64,000 nt of DNA from positions 67,341,754 to 67,405,753 of the forward strand of contig NC_061508.1 in the NCBI RefSeq assembly GCF_022539505.1. Direction: 5' to 3'. This stretch comes from Lolium rigidum (lineage: Eukaryota; Streptophyta; Magnoliopsida; Poales; Poaceae). A program made the position numbers and the translations under genes. Each line of letters begins with the position of its first letter. The stretch's first letter is position 1. The notes under the pieces are model-generated. The model was not told the origin of the DNA and searched no databases. It saw only the letters and a list, made by a program, of their open reading frames with translations. Shown piece after piece: positions 11,161 through 22,517 of this stretch.

Positions 11161-11368
11161 TTTTTTTAAACGTGGCGTACATATACCGTATCCATACATA
11201 TGGGTATACACGGACTGGATATGGGTTCGGGCGAGACCAACGTTTAAAAAAAAAACTCAATATGACCCTCAACTTCACTTAAGGGGGAGCACCGGAGCAA
11301 CCCTCGTGGGCATGAACATGCTTTCTCTCCTTTTAAGTTGCTCCTTCTCCGTCGTCGCCACTAGCCAG

Positions 11369-12243
11369 CATGGGCGGATCCAGCAGGGTGTAAGGGTGGG
11401 GCGTGCCCCACCCTAAGAATTTAGCCCATTAGCCCATATAGAATTTATATGAGAGAAAAACACTCACAGGATGGACCCACGCAGTAAAGAAAAACCTACC
11501 CATGTTCCACAACTGTACACTGCTTTCATCGCGAGATTCATGGATTCCCCGTCTGCCAGTCTTCTGAATCCCAAACCGCCCGATCTATCTCGAAGCCTGA
11601 ACTGATCGATCGCACCATCCTAGCCAACTGCTAATTAAGGGCGCGGCTTGCAATGCCGCCGGCGACATACGCAGTCAAGGACTACTCCCGGCGCACAATT
11701 TTATTTCATCTTCTGATCTCCAAGCCCTCTCTTTATCAGGTGAGGTGCTGCGTGCTACACCATGTCTCTTTTTTTTATTCTTTATTTGTGAGTAGCTTTT
11801 CTATAGTACAATTAAGATATCGATTCATTAGGGACTAATTAGATCATCGATAGATTAGATTGTATTTTTTGCATCACTAAATTGCTGTTCATGAAGAGGA
11901 ACGGATACATTTCATCTCTTTTAAAAACATGTACTACCTCCGTCTAAATATAGTTGTCTCAGTTTTTTTTACAAATGTATCTATAACTAAAATATATCTA
12001 CATATATTCCTCTCTAGATAAAAATGAAACACCTATTTTTAGACGGAGGGAGTAGTTTTTGCGAATATTTATATATGCAAATTTCAGAAGAAATCATTGA
12101 ATTTATGTTACTTATAAAATGAATCAATTTTTTGGTGCTTTTCAATGAAAATATGCATGCACTTTGCATGCCATAGTTGTGGTATTAGAAAAAAATTATG
12201 TCTAGTTGCCCCACCCTAGCGTAAAATTCTGGATTCGCAACTG
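11369..12243. mobile_element. Non-autonomous hAT element (875 bp)
   Basis: An 8 bp target duplication, ctagccag, lies at 11361-11368 and 12244-12251. The ends form an imperfect inverted repeat: CATGGGCGGATCCAG at the left and CAGTTGCGAATCCAG at the right when read inward. Just inside, gggtggggc recurs at both ends in opposite orientation (about 11396 and 12210). The 8 bp duplication and CAG...GCGGATCCAG-type termini are typical of the hAT superfamily. No transposase is encoded. A Stowaway MITE is nested within it. Confidence 0.8.
11934..12052. mobile_element. Stowaway-type MITE (119 bp)
   Basis: The ends ctacctccgtctaaata and the inverted tagacggagggag flank an AT-rich core, bracketed by TA at 11932-11933 and 12053-12054. 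This is the Tc1/mariner-derived Stowaway pattern, nested in the hAT element. Confidence 0.85.
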
Positions 12244-12997
12244 CTAGCCAGGAATTAAAAGCCCCCACCACCAGCGCCCGTAGCGCCAATCCGCCACCAT
12301 GGCTTTACAGCCGACGTGCTAGACATGCAAATTCTGGAGGAGCTACCAACAACCTCCGATCCCTGAACACTGCTGAAACACACGATGAGCGGTGCATACA
12401 GGTAGGACGCGCTCCGGGGCGGATGTCTAATGTCTTGGCGTCCGAGCGGCCGGAGAACGTTCTGCGTCTCCACCCACACAAAGAAGCCAACATTTCTCGC
12501 CCGCTGGTTCATAGACAAACCCCGTTACTTCTACGGCGCCAACGACTTTCACGTTCCACCTGTAAGATGGTAGGTAACACCTTAATTTCCGTATTAACCT
12601 TGCCGTGCTGTAGATTTCGATTCCTGCTTGGTCTGTTTCCGCTTGACAGTATGAAGTTGGAGTTGCATTCTCCTGCACTACCTCGTGGAATTACACAAAC
12701 ATCTTGTGATTCAGCCCGCAGCGGATCTGTATCTGATTGTTTCTGGTTCATCTGTTCCTAATCCTCCTCTCCTATCTTGCTACTCACCATAAGGTAAGCC
12801 TGTAGGTGGTCACGGGCCGTCCACGGTGCCGCCAGCCCAGCCCAATTAAAGCCTCTTAACGAACACCCACGGTGAAGAGAAAAAGCTTGGTGGGCTTCCG
12901 CTACGCGTTCGCTACCGCCGTTGCGCCGCCTCGATGGATTAGGTCGTCATCCTGGATACTTCTCCCTGGCTCCGCTTCGTTGGACGGGCGCCGCACC

Positions 12998-14621
12998 ATG
13001 GCCGGTGAAAGTCCGCCGCCGCTCCCTCCGATCCCTCCCTCCGCTCAATCAGCAGCCCCTCCCTCCCTCCGCTCCACTTCTCCCACCATGGCCAAGCTCA
13101 CGCCGTCCCTTCAGCAGCAGATCGGAGAGGAGGTCCCGGCGGCCGGCGATGTTCTTGGGGATCCTCAACTGCAGGTCGGTGGGGAGCCAAAGATTTCCAG
13201 CGAAATTCATGGGAAGCTGCCGAAGAAGATCCGCAAGAAGGTATACTCTTCCACCCATCTGTGCTGTAATTTTCTCGTTGGCATGTTTCCATCGACTTTA
13301 ACGCTGCACGGTTAGATGATCAAACGGATTGGGTCCTAAACTGAATTGATTGGGGATCCTTGGACAAACCATTCTGTAGATATGCTGCATCCCATAATTT
13401 TGTAAAATGAGACTTCCTGTTCCAGCTATTCCTGTCGATATCAGCAAATCAATAGACAGGATTGCACTTGGTTCTAATTGTTAGTACTTTGTAGCTGAAT
13501 TATTTTCTGACTGTTGTGCACTTGGTTCTTCATCGTGTGATGTGAGAATTGAGATAAACCTTGGAGACCTATGCGCATCTACACAGGATTGCACCTGAGC
13601 TTTCTATGGCTCATTAGTAACAAATAGAATATGTGAAGTCTCAGCGACGACAGTAACACGCGTCCCTTTATTCTGGATCCTTCCATAAATTTCCCACGCA
13701 TTGATAGCTTTCCTTATTTCGAAGTTCCGTAGCTGCGAAAAGGCTGTGCTAAGACAACTTCAAATTCCTTCCAGGAGATGCCGCCTTTATTTATTTAGTT
13801 GCAGTTCTTCCAGCAGATGCTAATCTGCAGAGGTGAGGCCAAGTACACAACGTTTCCTTGTTCTCCTTCCAGGAGATGCCGCCTTTATTTATTTAGTTGC
13901 AGTTTTACAGGACTTTGCTTGTTCAATCACAGTCGTATCTTTTGAAGGGATTCAGCAGTATTAGTCATGCTATAAGCACTGCTGTAATAATGTGGGAGAG
14001 TAATTACAGATCACAGAAGTAGCCTAGCACCTGAAACTGTTGAGGCATTGATGTGTTATGGTGATTGGATTAGATCTCGCAGTAAGTACCTTTTTCCAGC
14101 ATCTACTCTATTTCATACATTTGTATCGTGTGGCCTATTTTGACTTGTATTGCTGCAGAACCTACAAATGCTGGACAGGAAAACCGCTGTGAAGAACAAA
14201 GAGTGGTGGATCATCTTGTCTCTGGTACCTGATGTGCCAGATGTTAACTGATATGTACCTGAGGTTGGTACTCTGAAATTATATCTCCTTCATGGCGTTT
14301 GTTTTTGACATGCTGTAGCTAGTCTGGTGTGTACTGTAAGAGAACCTAAAAATATACTCTAGATTCTATTGTTTTGAAATACTCTGAATTTCTAGACATT
14401 ACCTGTAACTTGATTGTATTGTCCAGTCCAAGTATCTTATAGCTTGGTCATGACATCCTGTAACTTGATTGCATAATTTATTGCAGTCCAAGTATCTTAT
14501 AGCTTGTCCAGTCCAAGTATCTTATGTACTGTAGTTGGAATGGTCAATTCATTGCATAATTTATGATCTGTTTATGCAGGGAGGCGGAGATGCGGGAAGT
14601 GAGCGAGAAAACGAATTCTAG
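12998..14621 (+). CDS. Possible three-exon small gene of unknown function
   Basis: Three exons splice in phase 0 into a complete 116-residue frame: 12998-13240 (81 codons, donor gtatac), 14159-14224 (22 codons, acceptor tgctgcag, donor gtacct) and 14580-14621 (13 codons plus TAG, acceptor ttatgcag). The protein starts with a Pro/Ser-rich stretch, then [17 protein letters not shown] (an internal ATG at 13088 could be the true start), a basic [11 protein letters not shown] segment and [19 protein letters not shown] do not recognise a family. It lies upstream of a Helitron-like 3' terminus, so it may be a captured gene fragment. The consistent phase and good acceptors argue against chance, but the first exon is GC-rich low complexity and the 5' end is not fixed. 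Confidence 0.3.
13771..13905. repeat. Short tandem duplication in an intron
   Basis: A block starting ttccaggagatgccgcc and ending atttagttgcagtt occurs near 13771 and again near 13867, about 96 bp apart. It lies in the first intron of the possible three-exon gene. Confidence 0.6.
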
Positions 14622-15870
14622 GGTTGCCTGGTTCAGCATCTTGTCACTGGGTGTGTGCGTTCTGAATCTGTCGAACTTCACTACTTCTAATTCATCCGGA
14701 TGTTTAACAGGGCATTGTGAAGCTTACTTCTTTCAGTAAATTTTCCATGACCTGATAATATTGTGTACTCATTTTAAAAGAGATGCTCATGTGTTTGAGA
14801 GGCATTCTCCTGTCATTTCTGTTTGTGTTGTTTTGAGATACTCTGAATTTAATGGGACATTTTCCTGTCATTTCCATTTGTATTTCCATTTGTATTGTTT
14901 TGAAATACTCTGAATTTCTGGACGCTACTTATACATGTATAATTTATAGCAAGTACACGTCTGAAGGAATAAAAAGCTAGTGGGTAAAGTCTGAAGGAAT
15001 AAGCAGCTACAAGCCTCGTTCTCTTGATCCCCCCAGCGATCGCTTTTCTTTTTGGAGCGGAATCCACGCCAACGACCAACGGCCCATGCGCTTGGCGGGC
15101 TAAAGTGGGCCGACTGGACGCCACTTCCTATTAGAAAAATAAAAGTGCAGCAAGTGGCCTCCCGCTTTGGGCTGGCGGACAGAGGTGGCCAAGAAGTGGT
15201 TTCCCACGGACAGGCCCACCTACAGCCTGACCATAAGGTTATCATACATGATTGTTTATTATTATTTTCTGTCATGCCTTCTGTAAGAGTAACCCTTTGA
15301 TTATGTTCATAGATGAGTGATTGTGCGCATTATTTGCCACCATGATGCATGTTTACAGGTTTGTATTCTGGAAAGTTGCCAAGTTTCTCTGTCTAATTTC
15401 CTATATCAGAACGACAAATAATAGATTGTCATGCCACATGGAGGATTGGATAACTATAAGATTTTTAGAAATATTTTTATTTTTCTGCCATAATAAATAC
15501 TTCATTCATAATTTTAAGAGCTAAATAATTATTCGATGACTTCTAATGTTTAGAACATACATATCAGTTGGCTGCTCAGTGTTGCTTTGTGACTCGATGA
15601 CTAACTTGTAGGAGTGTTTACTCTTATGTCCATATTTCTCATTTTTCAACTGTTTAAGGCTTCACTTCAGGCGAATTTGACCATTCGAATACATGTGAAC
15701 TAATGATATTTCTGAAGTCACGGTAAGCAAATGGTACTCCAATTATTTCGATGCATTACAAGCCAATGTCAATTGTTAGAAGTCTTTGAGAGTCTGTATT
15801 GGAATCGAAATAGCCATATTTATTTTCTTTTCTTTCCATGCACGCTTCTCCACTAAGGCTACGCAGAAAA
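14622..15870. other. Unassigned AT-rich DNA before the Helitron-like end
   Basis: No convincing coding region. Short repeats such as tactctgaattt occur near 14384, 14839 and 14908. A GC-richer island at 15025-15240 (ORFs on both strands) has no recognisable domain. Confidence 0.5.
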
Positions 15871-15879
15871 AGTAAAAAA

Positions 15880-15909
15880 TCCCGCCGCAACGCGCAGGGT
15901 ACCATCTAG
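15880..15909 (+). mobile_element. Helitron-like 3' terminus
   Basis: A GC-rich palindromic stretch (cccgccgcaacgcgcaggg) is followed a few bases later by CTAG at 15906-15909 and a T, matching the hairpin-plus-CTRR end with A/T target of plant Helitrons. A 5' TC end was not identified, so the element's extent is unknown. It could begin upstream of the three-exon gene. Confidence 0.45.
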
Positions 15910-16087
15910 TTATTTAAGAAACATAATACATATTATTGATTAAGAGTGCTTGAACTATGAGTTATGCAGAGACGGGGTGCCTGGCAGGCCCTGCCGCCAC
16001 ACAGAGGTGATTCTTTTATTGTATCTCGTGGATTAGATCGGCCCTGCCGCAACAGAGGCATATCAATAATTCTACCTTATTTACGAA

Positions 16088-16317
16088 CTCCCTCCTTGCT
16101 AAAATGTAGTGCACATAAGTTTTTTCAAAAGTGAAGCGCTGTAAAGTTTGACCAATTGTGTAGAAAATATATCATTTTCTAGAATAAATCAATAGCATTA
16201 GTTTCATCATGATGTATATTTTTGTATGGTATACAATTTTCTCAAAACATTTATTCAAAGTTCATAAAGTTTGACTTCTTAAAAAATTATATGCACTATA
16301 TTATTGAAAGGAGAGAG
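16088..16317. mobile_element. Stowaway/mariner-type MITE (230 bp)
   Basis: The left end ctccctccttgctaaaatg and the right end attattgaaaggagagag are imperfect inverted repeats around an AT-rich core. Internal tagtgcacata at the left matches tatgcactata at the right in inverted orientation. TA follows at 16318-16319; the left TA is degraded. Confidence 0.75.
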
Positions 16318-16360
16318 TACATAGGAACAAAAGTATACCACATGAGCTTGTCATGAATTG

Positions 16361-16445
16361 GCCACACATACATACAAGTCAAAATTTTCAAATAAACCAG
16401 AGAAAATCTCCAGCAACATTCTGAATGCATGCTCGGCTTCACATG
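16361..16445 (+). promoter_or_regulatory. Distal upstream block of peptide gene 1, separated from it by insertions
   Basis: The stretch containing cagagaaaatctccagc and ctgaatgcatgctcgg matches blocks upstream of peptide genes 2 (about 21660-21730) and 3 (about 33845-33910). In gene 2 this block lies about 170 bp before the next shared block; here that distance is about 2.3 kb, filled with LINE and LTR fragments. It is therefore the torn-off distal promoter of gene 1. Confidence 0.6.
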
Positions 16446-16769
16446 GCCGATACGGTGAGAGCTTCGTAGGTGGTCGTTCTCCGCTAATGTTGGAGTCAGT
16501 GGCTCGTGGAGGAATGATGAGAACGATTCCGGTGGGAAACAATGGGGGTGTCACTTTTTTGAAGGCATCTGTAGCTTTTGTTGGTAGCCAGGTTGGTGTG
16601 TGCCCCCTCTAGCTTGACTTGTTCCATGATGTCAGCGCTGGTGGTTGTGACGGTTTTACCTGATTTCTGGCTAATTATTATGGCAAATCTTTTATTCTTA
16701 ATTAAGGAGGCTAGACAAAACTTATGCCTCAATGTAGTAGGGTGTATAATAACACAATTTCAATGAACT

Positions 16770-17340
16770 ACATAACTGGATCGATCCGGTTGAATGTGAG
16801 GCCGAAGACAAGAATATAACTTTCTTATCTGCAAAGAGTCCACCAAACTAGTAATAAATATGGAAATAGGACAAACCACCTCGTGAAGACTATAAGCACT
16901 AGAGCAAGCCGAAGGTATGCCTCCACCCCCCTCCCCTCACTAAAGATGGCAAAACCTGTCGTAGTATATCTTGTTGTAATAGATAGACTGAAATTCCATG
17001 CTAAGGCTCCAAAGGACAAGCGCACGAGAGAAACAACCATCGGCAGATCTGAAAACCATGGATTATAAGGGCTAGACTTGCAACCACACCAACTGATACA
17101 AACACCGACCCTACCACAGGAGATCTGCTGGGAAAGACAAATCCACACGCCCTGCTCCGGCGCTTGGCACACCGCCGGAATGAGGATAGGGTGGGAATAA
17201 CCTTATTCTAACTTGGGATGTATTCATGGCTTTACCGCCCTGAAAAAGGAATTTACTAATACTTAAATGAATAAAAACGGAAACCTAACGCTTGCGAGAG
17301 GCCGTGGTCCGCCACACTTTCAAGGCCACAAGGCCACCGG
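16770..17340 (-). mobile_element. LINE-like fragment (antisense)
   Basis: The composition and phrases such as aaggctccaaaggacaagcg and agatctgaaaaccatgga resemble 3' regions of grass LINEs in reverse orientation. There is no intact coding frame, target duplication or clear boundary. Confidence 0.4.
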
Positions 17341-17359
17341 AGCAGAGGAAAGCTAGCAG

Positions 17360-17960
17360 CGGCCGACGCCCTCAAGACGGCTCCCCGCGGCGGCCGGAGC
17401 AAAGTAAGAAAGGGAGGTTGGCTGCAGGAGTCCTAGTGGCCTAGGCATTACCCTTCCTAGTGGAGGTGGACTACCACAAAGACTCGACAAGCTGGACCCG
17501 CATATAGTATCGACTAAGGAAACCTGATAGAAAGAAACTTCAATATGTAATAGACTGGGACTCTTGTAAAACCTACCTGGTTGTATATATAAAGCCATGC
17601 AGGGGCACCCCTTAGACATAACACAACACGCATAGATATTGCACCATAGAGATTAGACTAGACTAGATACAATCCGCCTACGGCTTTCTGTACACATATG
17701 TTCATATACTGGATTCCTACCCGGACGTAGCGATCCTCCATCGAGGGGACGTGAACATAGGTGCGTTGTGTGCCATCTCGCTCCCGGAATCTTCGGGCGC
17801 CGTCTTTCCCAAAACCTAAGTCCATAACATTGGACATTGCCGAGGGTACAACCTCGTCACCTAGGAGCATGGCAACCACTACCGTGCGATTCTAGGTACG
17901 AACCCCTTATCCCGCTGCACCATATGTGCTGGGAGCTAGGGTTAGGATTTAGGGGGATCC
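17360..17960. mobile_element. LTR retrotransposon fragment
   Basis: A TATA-like ttgtatatataaagcc near 17579 is followed about 50 bp later by a leader, then cggacgtagcgatcctcc and gaatcttcgggcgcc, as in LTR leaders. Part of it (about 17697-17760) is similar in inverse orientation to 52007-52080. No second LTR is visible. With the LINE fragment it accounts for the DNA separating gene 1 from its distal promoter. Confidence 0.4.
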
Positions 17961-18756
17961 GATGTCGGCGATGAGCTGGCTGGTCGCCGCTCCCTCCTCT
18001 TGTTTCAATTCGGCCCTCCTCCCTGCTCCTTCCATTTTCGATTCGCTGGGCTGCAGCCCATCTGGAGCTTGCATGTGACATAGCTAAAGGAAGAGCCGGG
18101 AGATGCGATGGTGTGCTTGTACCACGTCGGGGAAATCAGCCAACAGCTGAGGCACCCGGTTACCGGACAGGTGCAGCCTAGCAGCGGAGGTTCTGGGGAC
18201 TGCGGCGGCGCTTGTCAAGATGCAGGAGAGCTTCGAAGCCAGGAGGCAGTTGATCCTGCCCCGTTCAAAACATGACAGAAAAGAGATACCAATCTGATTC
18301 TATTCACGCTTGCAGCAGGGGGGGTACTTGTGTCATGGAGTTTTGTCCTAGATCCTCAAATAAAATGAAAATAAATCAAACGGGTAAATAATAAAGAGGC
18401 AAAATAAAGAGTGACAAAAAATAATAAAAGGAAAATATTAATATCAATAGATACCAATTACAGCCAGCCTCTGCAACAACGCAGTACCCTAATGGTAGTA
18501 TGGAACTACGGATACACACAGCCAAAACAAAAACTAAGAAAAAAAAAGTCCCGGCTACGGTGCTCCAGTCCTAATAACAACAGTACAACCACCACCAAGA
18601 CCGCACCTGAAATCCAGACTCAATAGTATCAAAAAATAGAGGTGAAAGTAAATGAGAGCAAATTGTCCAGTGGCAAAGTAAAGAACGGCAAAAAGTAAAA
18701 TTCCCCAGGCAGGGCAGACCATGAGGCATCACCGGGCAAAGAGGATGAAACCCAAT
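17961..18756. other. Unassigned DNA between LTR fragment and promoter of gene 1
   Basis: No gene is recognised. A short GC-rich stretch (18070-18260) has small ORFs without domains, followed by A-rich DNA (18350-18720). Confidence 0.5.
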
Positions 18757-19236
18757 AACATGTGTGTATCAGCCCAGCTGGGTCCTCTGTGCTGATTCCC
18801 TGGAGTCCTGGAGGCTCTGTGCATGTATGTCCAGCAACTATGCTTATTCATCTCTGTATGTATATCAGAGTACATACCGCGTATTCCCTCCAAACAGTTG
18901 GACTTGGTGGACGTACGGACTGATCCAGCGCGAGAGGCGCACGGCTCCATCCACTTCCACGTCGGCCCTTACACGGAGGGTTCTCCGCGTGCACTCCCAG
19001 CCACACACGTACGTACGATACACTCAGAATACGTATACATGCGAGCGCGCTAAGGCTGGCATTCAAACAAAACGAAGCTGCCGCCGTCGGCCGGCCGATA
19101 GATCGTTTCCTTTTTATACCCCCCTACCATCGGTTCATCAGACTCGATCTATCACTCGCTCTATCTCTACATTGCCCCCTATTTCTCAGCTCCTTGATCT
19201 GGAACGGTGATCGGCGCGGCAACGGGCGTTCGACCG
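18757..19236 (+). promoter_or_regulatory. Promoter and leader of peptide gene 1
   Basis: Shared with genes 2 and 3, in order: aacatgtgtgtat (about 18757); cagagtacataccg (about 18866); a GC-rich block with cgcgagaggcgcacgg (about 18930-18950) leading to ggagggttctccgcg; ccagccacacacgtacg (about 18997-19013), which carries an ACGT core; and attcaaacaaaacga (about 19060). A TATA box (tttttatac) lies at 19111-19119, about 120 bp before the ATG. Conservation across duplicates that have otherwise diverged suggests function. Confidence 0.55.
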
Positions 19237-19482
19237 ATGATGCGATCTAGCTGTGTTGCGCCGGTGATACTGGTGGTGGTGGTAACGGCGTTGATCCTCA
19301 CAACGCCGAGCTCGGGGCGGCTGCTGCACGGCCACGGGTATACCACCGGACCTCGAGAGGACATCGCCGGCGGCCTCGTCGTCCAGCTTGTCCGGCATTT
19401 GTATCGGCGGCGGCTGGCGGGAGGGCCAGGGTCCTCCTGCAATACGCACAGCCCGCACGGCGGTTGCCCACCGGCCGGCTGA
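19237..19482 (+). CDS. Small secreted cysteine peptide 1 (candidate phytocytokine precursor)
   Basis: Encodes 81 residues. The start MMRSSCVAP at 19237 is chosen because gene 3 has the same MMRS-x-x-VAP start; upstream in-frame sequence begins only with GTG. Residues 1-28 form a signal peptide with a strong hydrophobic core (VILVVVVTALIL), probably cut near SSG/RLL. The middle is variable. Then come LVRHLYRRRLAGG, with a tribasic site, and GPGSSC-x8-C (SCNTHSPHGGC) followed by PPAG. There are only three Cys, two of them in the mature end, so a single disulfide hairpin is plausible. An AATAAA lies at 19583. The family looks like a secreted signalling peptide precursor; the paired-Cys end recalls CTNIP/SCREW peptides, but that link is a guess made without a search. 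It is the most intact copy with gene 2, although its distal promoter has been displaced by transposons. Confidence 0.72.
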   Translation: MMRSSCVAPVILVVVVTALILTTPSSGRLLHGHGYTTGPREDIAGGLVVQLVRHLYRRRLAGGPGSSCNTHSPHGGCPPAG

Positions 19483-19892
19483 GACACACACAGACAGCCA
19501 GTGACCGAATGTATGCGGCCAATGCTTAGATCATCTCTCCTGGTGGCTTGTTAGTTTGCAGTTTATGCTTATATTTGGCTTAAATAAATACCGTAGCCGC
19601 CGATACAAATATATACTAGCTTTGGTACTCCCCTTTGGATTAGATTGAACTAGCTAGAGTAGTACGACTTTTTTTTTTGTCCGTAAAGCTTTATGCCGAG
19701 CGATCGTTTCGGCACACATAGTCGCCGCCTCACCGCGTTTGATCACGCGCGCTGCAAGCTGCCTGAAAATGAGGCCAAAACGAGATAAGGACAAGATGGC
19801 ACGGGCCCACCCATGGAGCTATCTCTCTCATCCTTCTCATCTCTCACTGTCTTATGAAAGCTTAATTTCAATGTTTAAAACTATATAAGTTT

Positions 19893-20043
19893 TAAATTTC
19901 TACAAGTCTGACAATTTTGAAAGCTTAGAATTAAAAGTTTCAATAAGAAAAAAATGCGGATGATTAAAACTTACATAGCATTCTAAGTTCCAAAAAAGGA
20001 GTAAAAGGGGCGGCGCCTGTCCAAATTAATATGATATAAAAAG
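19893..20043 (+). repeat. Inter-paralogue duplicated block, copy 1
   Basis: The block from tctacaagtctgacaatttt to aatatgatataaaaagg matches 32905-33058 with scattered changes. It lies downstream of gene 1 and upstream of gene 2, while its partner lies downstream of gene 2 and upstream of gene 3, so it belongs to the tandem duplication unit. Confidence 0.7.
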
Positions 20044-21640
20044 GAAATAAAATGGGGAAGGGCTGCACTCTCAGAAAACTGGAAACCTCATCAAGCGCAT
20101 CGAACGATCCAAATCGATCTCATTTGATTTTTTTTTTCTTTTTTTTGGTCAACCGCGGAAGTTACCAACAGTACATGTACGGCGTTATGCGTTGACAATA
20201 TATGAGTCATTAAATTATACTACTTGCATGAGGTCTAGGTTTCATCAGGCAGAAGCAAAGGTTGAGTTTTTTTTCGAAATGGGAGCACAGCCCAACCTCT
20301 GCATCGAAAAGATGCACACGGCTTTGAAGCAAAGGTTGAGTATGTTCATGATTCACATAAAAATAAAGTTTAGCTTTTTTCAATATTAGTTCCCTGACAT
20401 CCATTATTTTGACCAGTTGTTGTCGAACAATTGGCACGTTGTTGTCGACCTTATGCATGCATCCCACCAACATGCTTATCTCACCCACCGACCTCCATCC
20501 GAAGATGCGAAGGTAGGCGTCTAGCGAAGGAGAAAACGACAAATGGCTCCTACTGACATTTAGAGTGGTTATGAAAGCAACCTTCTTCTACCACTCTGCG
20601 CCATCTAAAAACGATAACGGAAACATGTTATAAAGGGTTTATGTTTGTGGTATTATATGTAACAATTTATACTACCACTTAACAAAAAGTTTTAACGATT
20701 AAAATCCACATGTGAGACAATCGTTCATTGAGTGGTGGGACGTGATATCTTGACAAAGATACGATATTCATCATTCTCTTACCAGAGTCGGCCAAAGAGA
20801 TATATCTATGATATTTCTAAGTAAATAATTAAAAGAATCCTATTGTACTTTTTTCAATTTTTTTGGCCTAGGTAACCTAAAATGTTCTTGATGAAACGTG
20901 CAAGTTTTTAACAGCTTATCCTTTTGGCTACATGAAAGATTCTACTATGGGTTTTTTACTTCTGCCGTTGGATCAGCGAGAGACTATGGCATGCATGCAA
21001 CCAGCTGCACATGGTTGCTCGACATATCTATAACCATTAACCAGGCTACTTGATGGCACACTAGTTGTCAACAAAATTCAAGGTGCCATAGGCTTTGCTC
21101 GGATTTGTTGCCACGGTTTCTATTCAAACATCCTAATAAAGTAGGTTGTGTGCCTGGAGTGTTTATCCCTGTTTCGAAAAAGAAATTGTAGCAACTCCGG
21201 TCTCTAAGTTACGGACTGTCTGTCTCAGCAACTATGTCGAATAGGCCCTGCTATATATTTTTTCCTATTTTCTCATTGTACCCTAACCGTCGGCCGGTAA
21301 GTCACGAGCTCTACCCTATTTACGTAGGTAGTAGGTAGATAGAAATGTATAACACACCGGACGTCGTGGCGTCATGAATTGCACATACATATATCGGTTG
21401 AAGTGCTAAAAATGAAGCTCGTGCTGTCAGATTTGCATCGTAATTCCGCAGTTGAGTTGCATGTTGGGTTTCAAATGAGATTTTTTTCAGTTGCAAATGG
21501 GGTTGCGGCAGTTTTTTTTCAGTTGATGTGAGGTTGCAACTAGAAAAAATGCTACCAAACCATTAGATTATCTTCTAATGACGCCATTCTACTGAGAACG
21601 AACTAACTGATCGGAGTCGTAGAGAGACCTTACATATATA
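20044..21640. other. Intergenic DNA with a LINE end
   Basis: At 20260-20325 a T-rich run followed by cccaacctctgcatcgaaaa matches the reverse-oriented 3' end of grass LINEs. The remaining sequence is AT-rich and holds no gene that I recognise. Confidence 0.5.
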
Positions 21641-21649
21641 TTACATATA

Positions 21650-22286
21650 TAGTACATGTTTTCAAAAAGAGACTGGAGAAAATGTCCAATCTGAATGCAT
21701 GCTGTCATATATGTGTTGCATATTTGACTACAAATTGGAGAGCATATGTAGAATAAAACACTACAATTTCTATTTGTGGGGGAATAAAACACTGGAAACT
21801 ACTACCGTTGCACACACACATGCATCCGATGATTGACTTTCAAGTCAAAGAAAAGCTAAAAACATGTGTGTATATCTTTCGTAGCTACCTTCTGCAACCG
21901 TCTAGCTACGATGTATGTATATACTCGCACACGTCATACCGCCGTATTCCGTTGTACGGTCTCATGGTCGGGCTTCGTGTATGCCCGAACGGCCATCAGA
22001 TGGTGTGATTCAGCGCGAAGGCTGCACGGTCCAAGCAGCCTCCGCGTAGGCCCTTAGGAGCAGAACTCTCCCAGCCCCACACGTATCAGCGTTCAAACAA
22101 ACGAGGCAGCGGGTCGATATCTTCTCTTCCCATTTATGTGGAGGGTGCGCTCAGCGTCGTCGGCCGTCGCCGGCCGATCATGAAATTCTCCATGGCAATA
22201 GTAGTACCATTTCTACCTAGCTATAAATTCCCTTGCGATAACGCGCATTGCGTGCGGCGGCGATCGCTCAGCTACCTACGCGCATT
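21650..22286 (+). promoter_or_regulatory. Promoter and leader of peptide gene 2
   Basis: Shared blocks run in the same order as in genes 1 and 3: tggagaaaatgtccaatctg and gaatgcatgctg (21673-21703), acatgtgtgtatat (about 21862), cagcgcgaaggctgcacgg (about 22012) with gcctccgcgtaggccctta, ccccacacgtatc (about 22074) and gttcaaacaaacgagg. The TATA position used in genes 1 and 3 reads catttatg here (about 22132), a weaker form, while a good ctataaat is present at 22221, 65 bp before the ATG. The start of transcription may have shifted. Confidence 0.55.
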
Positions 22287-22517
22287 ATGCGGCCGAATTG
22301 TGTTGCACCAGCAGTGATCCTGATGGTGATCATGGCGCTCCTCGTCGCGGCGAGGTCGGCGCGGCTGGTGGCAGGCGACGGAAAGCCCGTCGTCCAGCCG
22401 CCCCGGAATTGTCATATGCGGCGGCTGTCCGGAGGCGGAGGGCCAGGGTCGTCCTGCAGTACACATAGCCCACACGGTGGTTGCCCGCCGGCCGGTTCAT
22501 CGTCGAGAGCCGCCTGA
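22287..22517 (+). CDS. Small secreted cysteine peptide 2 (candidate phytocytokine precursor)
   Basis: Encodes 76 residues from the ATG at 22287 (MRPNCVAPAVILMVIMALL). The signal peptide is followed by ARSA/RLV, a likely cleavage site at the same place as in the paralogues. The C-terminal region reads MRRLSGGGGPGSSC and then CSTHSPHGGC, identical in spacing to gene 1 (Cys-x8-Cys), and PPAG, with an extra tail SSSRAA. The tribasic site of gene 1 is reduced to a dibasic RR, and the Tyr before it is lost. AATAAA lies at 22647. It sits in tandem, 2.8 kb downstream of gene 1, in the same orientation. The role is inferred as an extracellular signal; no receptor or processing enzyme is encoded nearby. 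Confidence 0.72.
   Translation: MRPNCVAPAVILMVIMALLVAARSARLVAGDGKPVVQPPRNCHMRRLSGGGGPGSSCSTHSPHGGCPPAGSSSRAA

Noticed and set aside
12255..12761. Overlapping frames on both strands before the three-exon gene
   Set aside because: No recognisable domain and no consistent splice structure.
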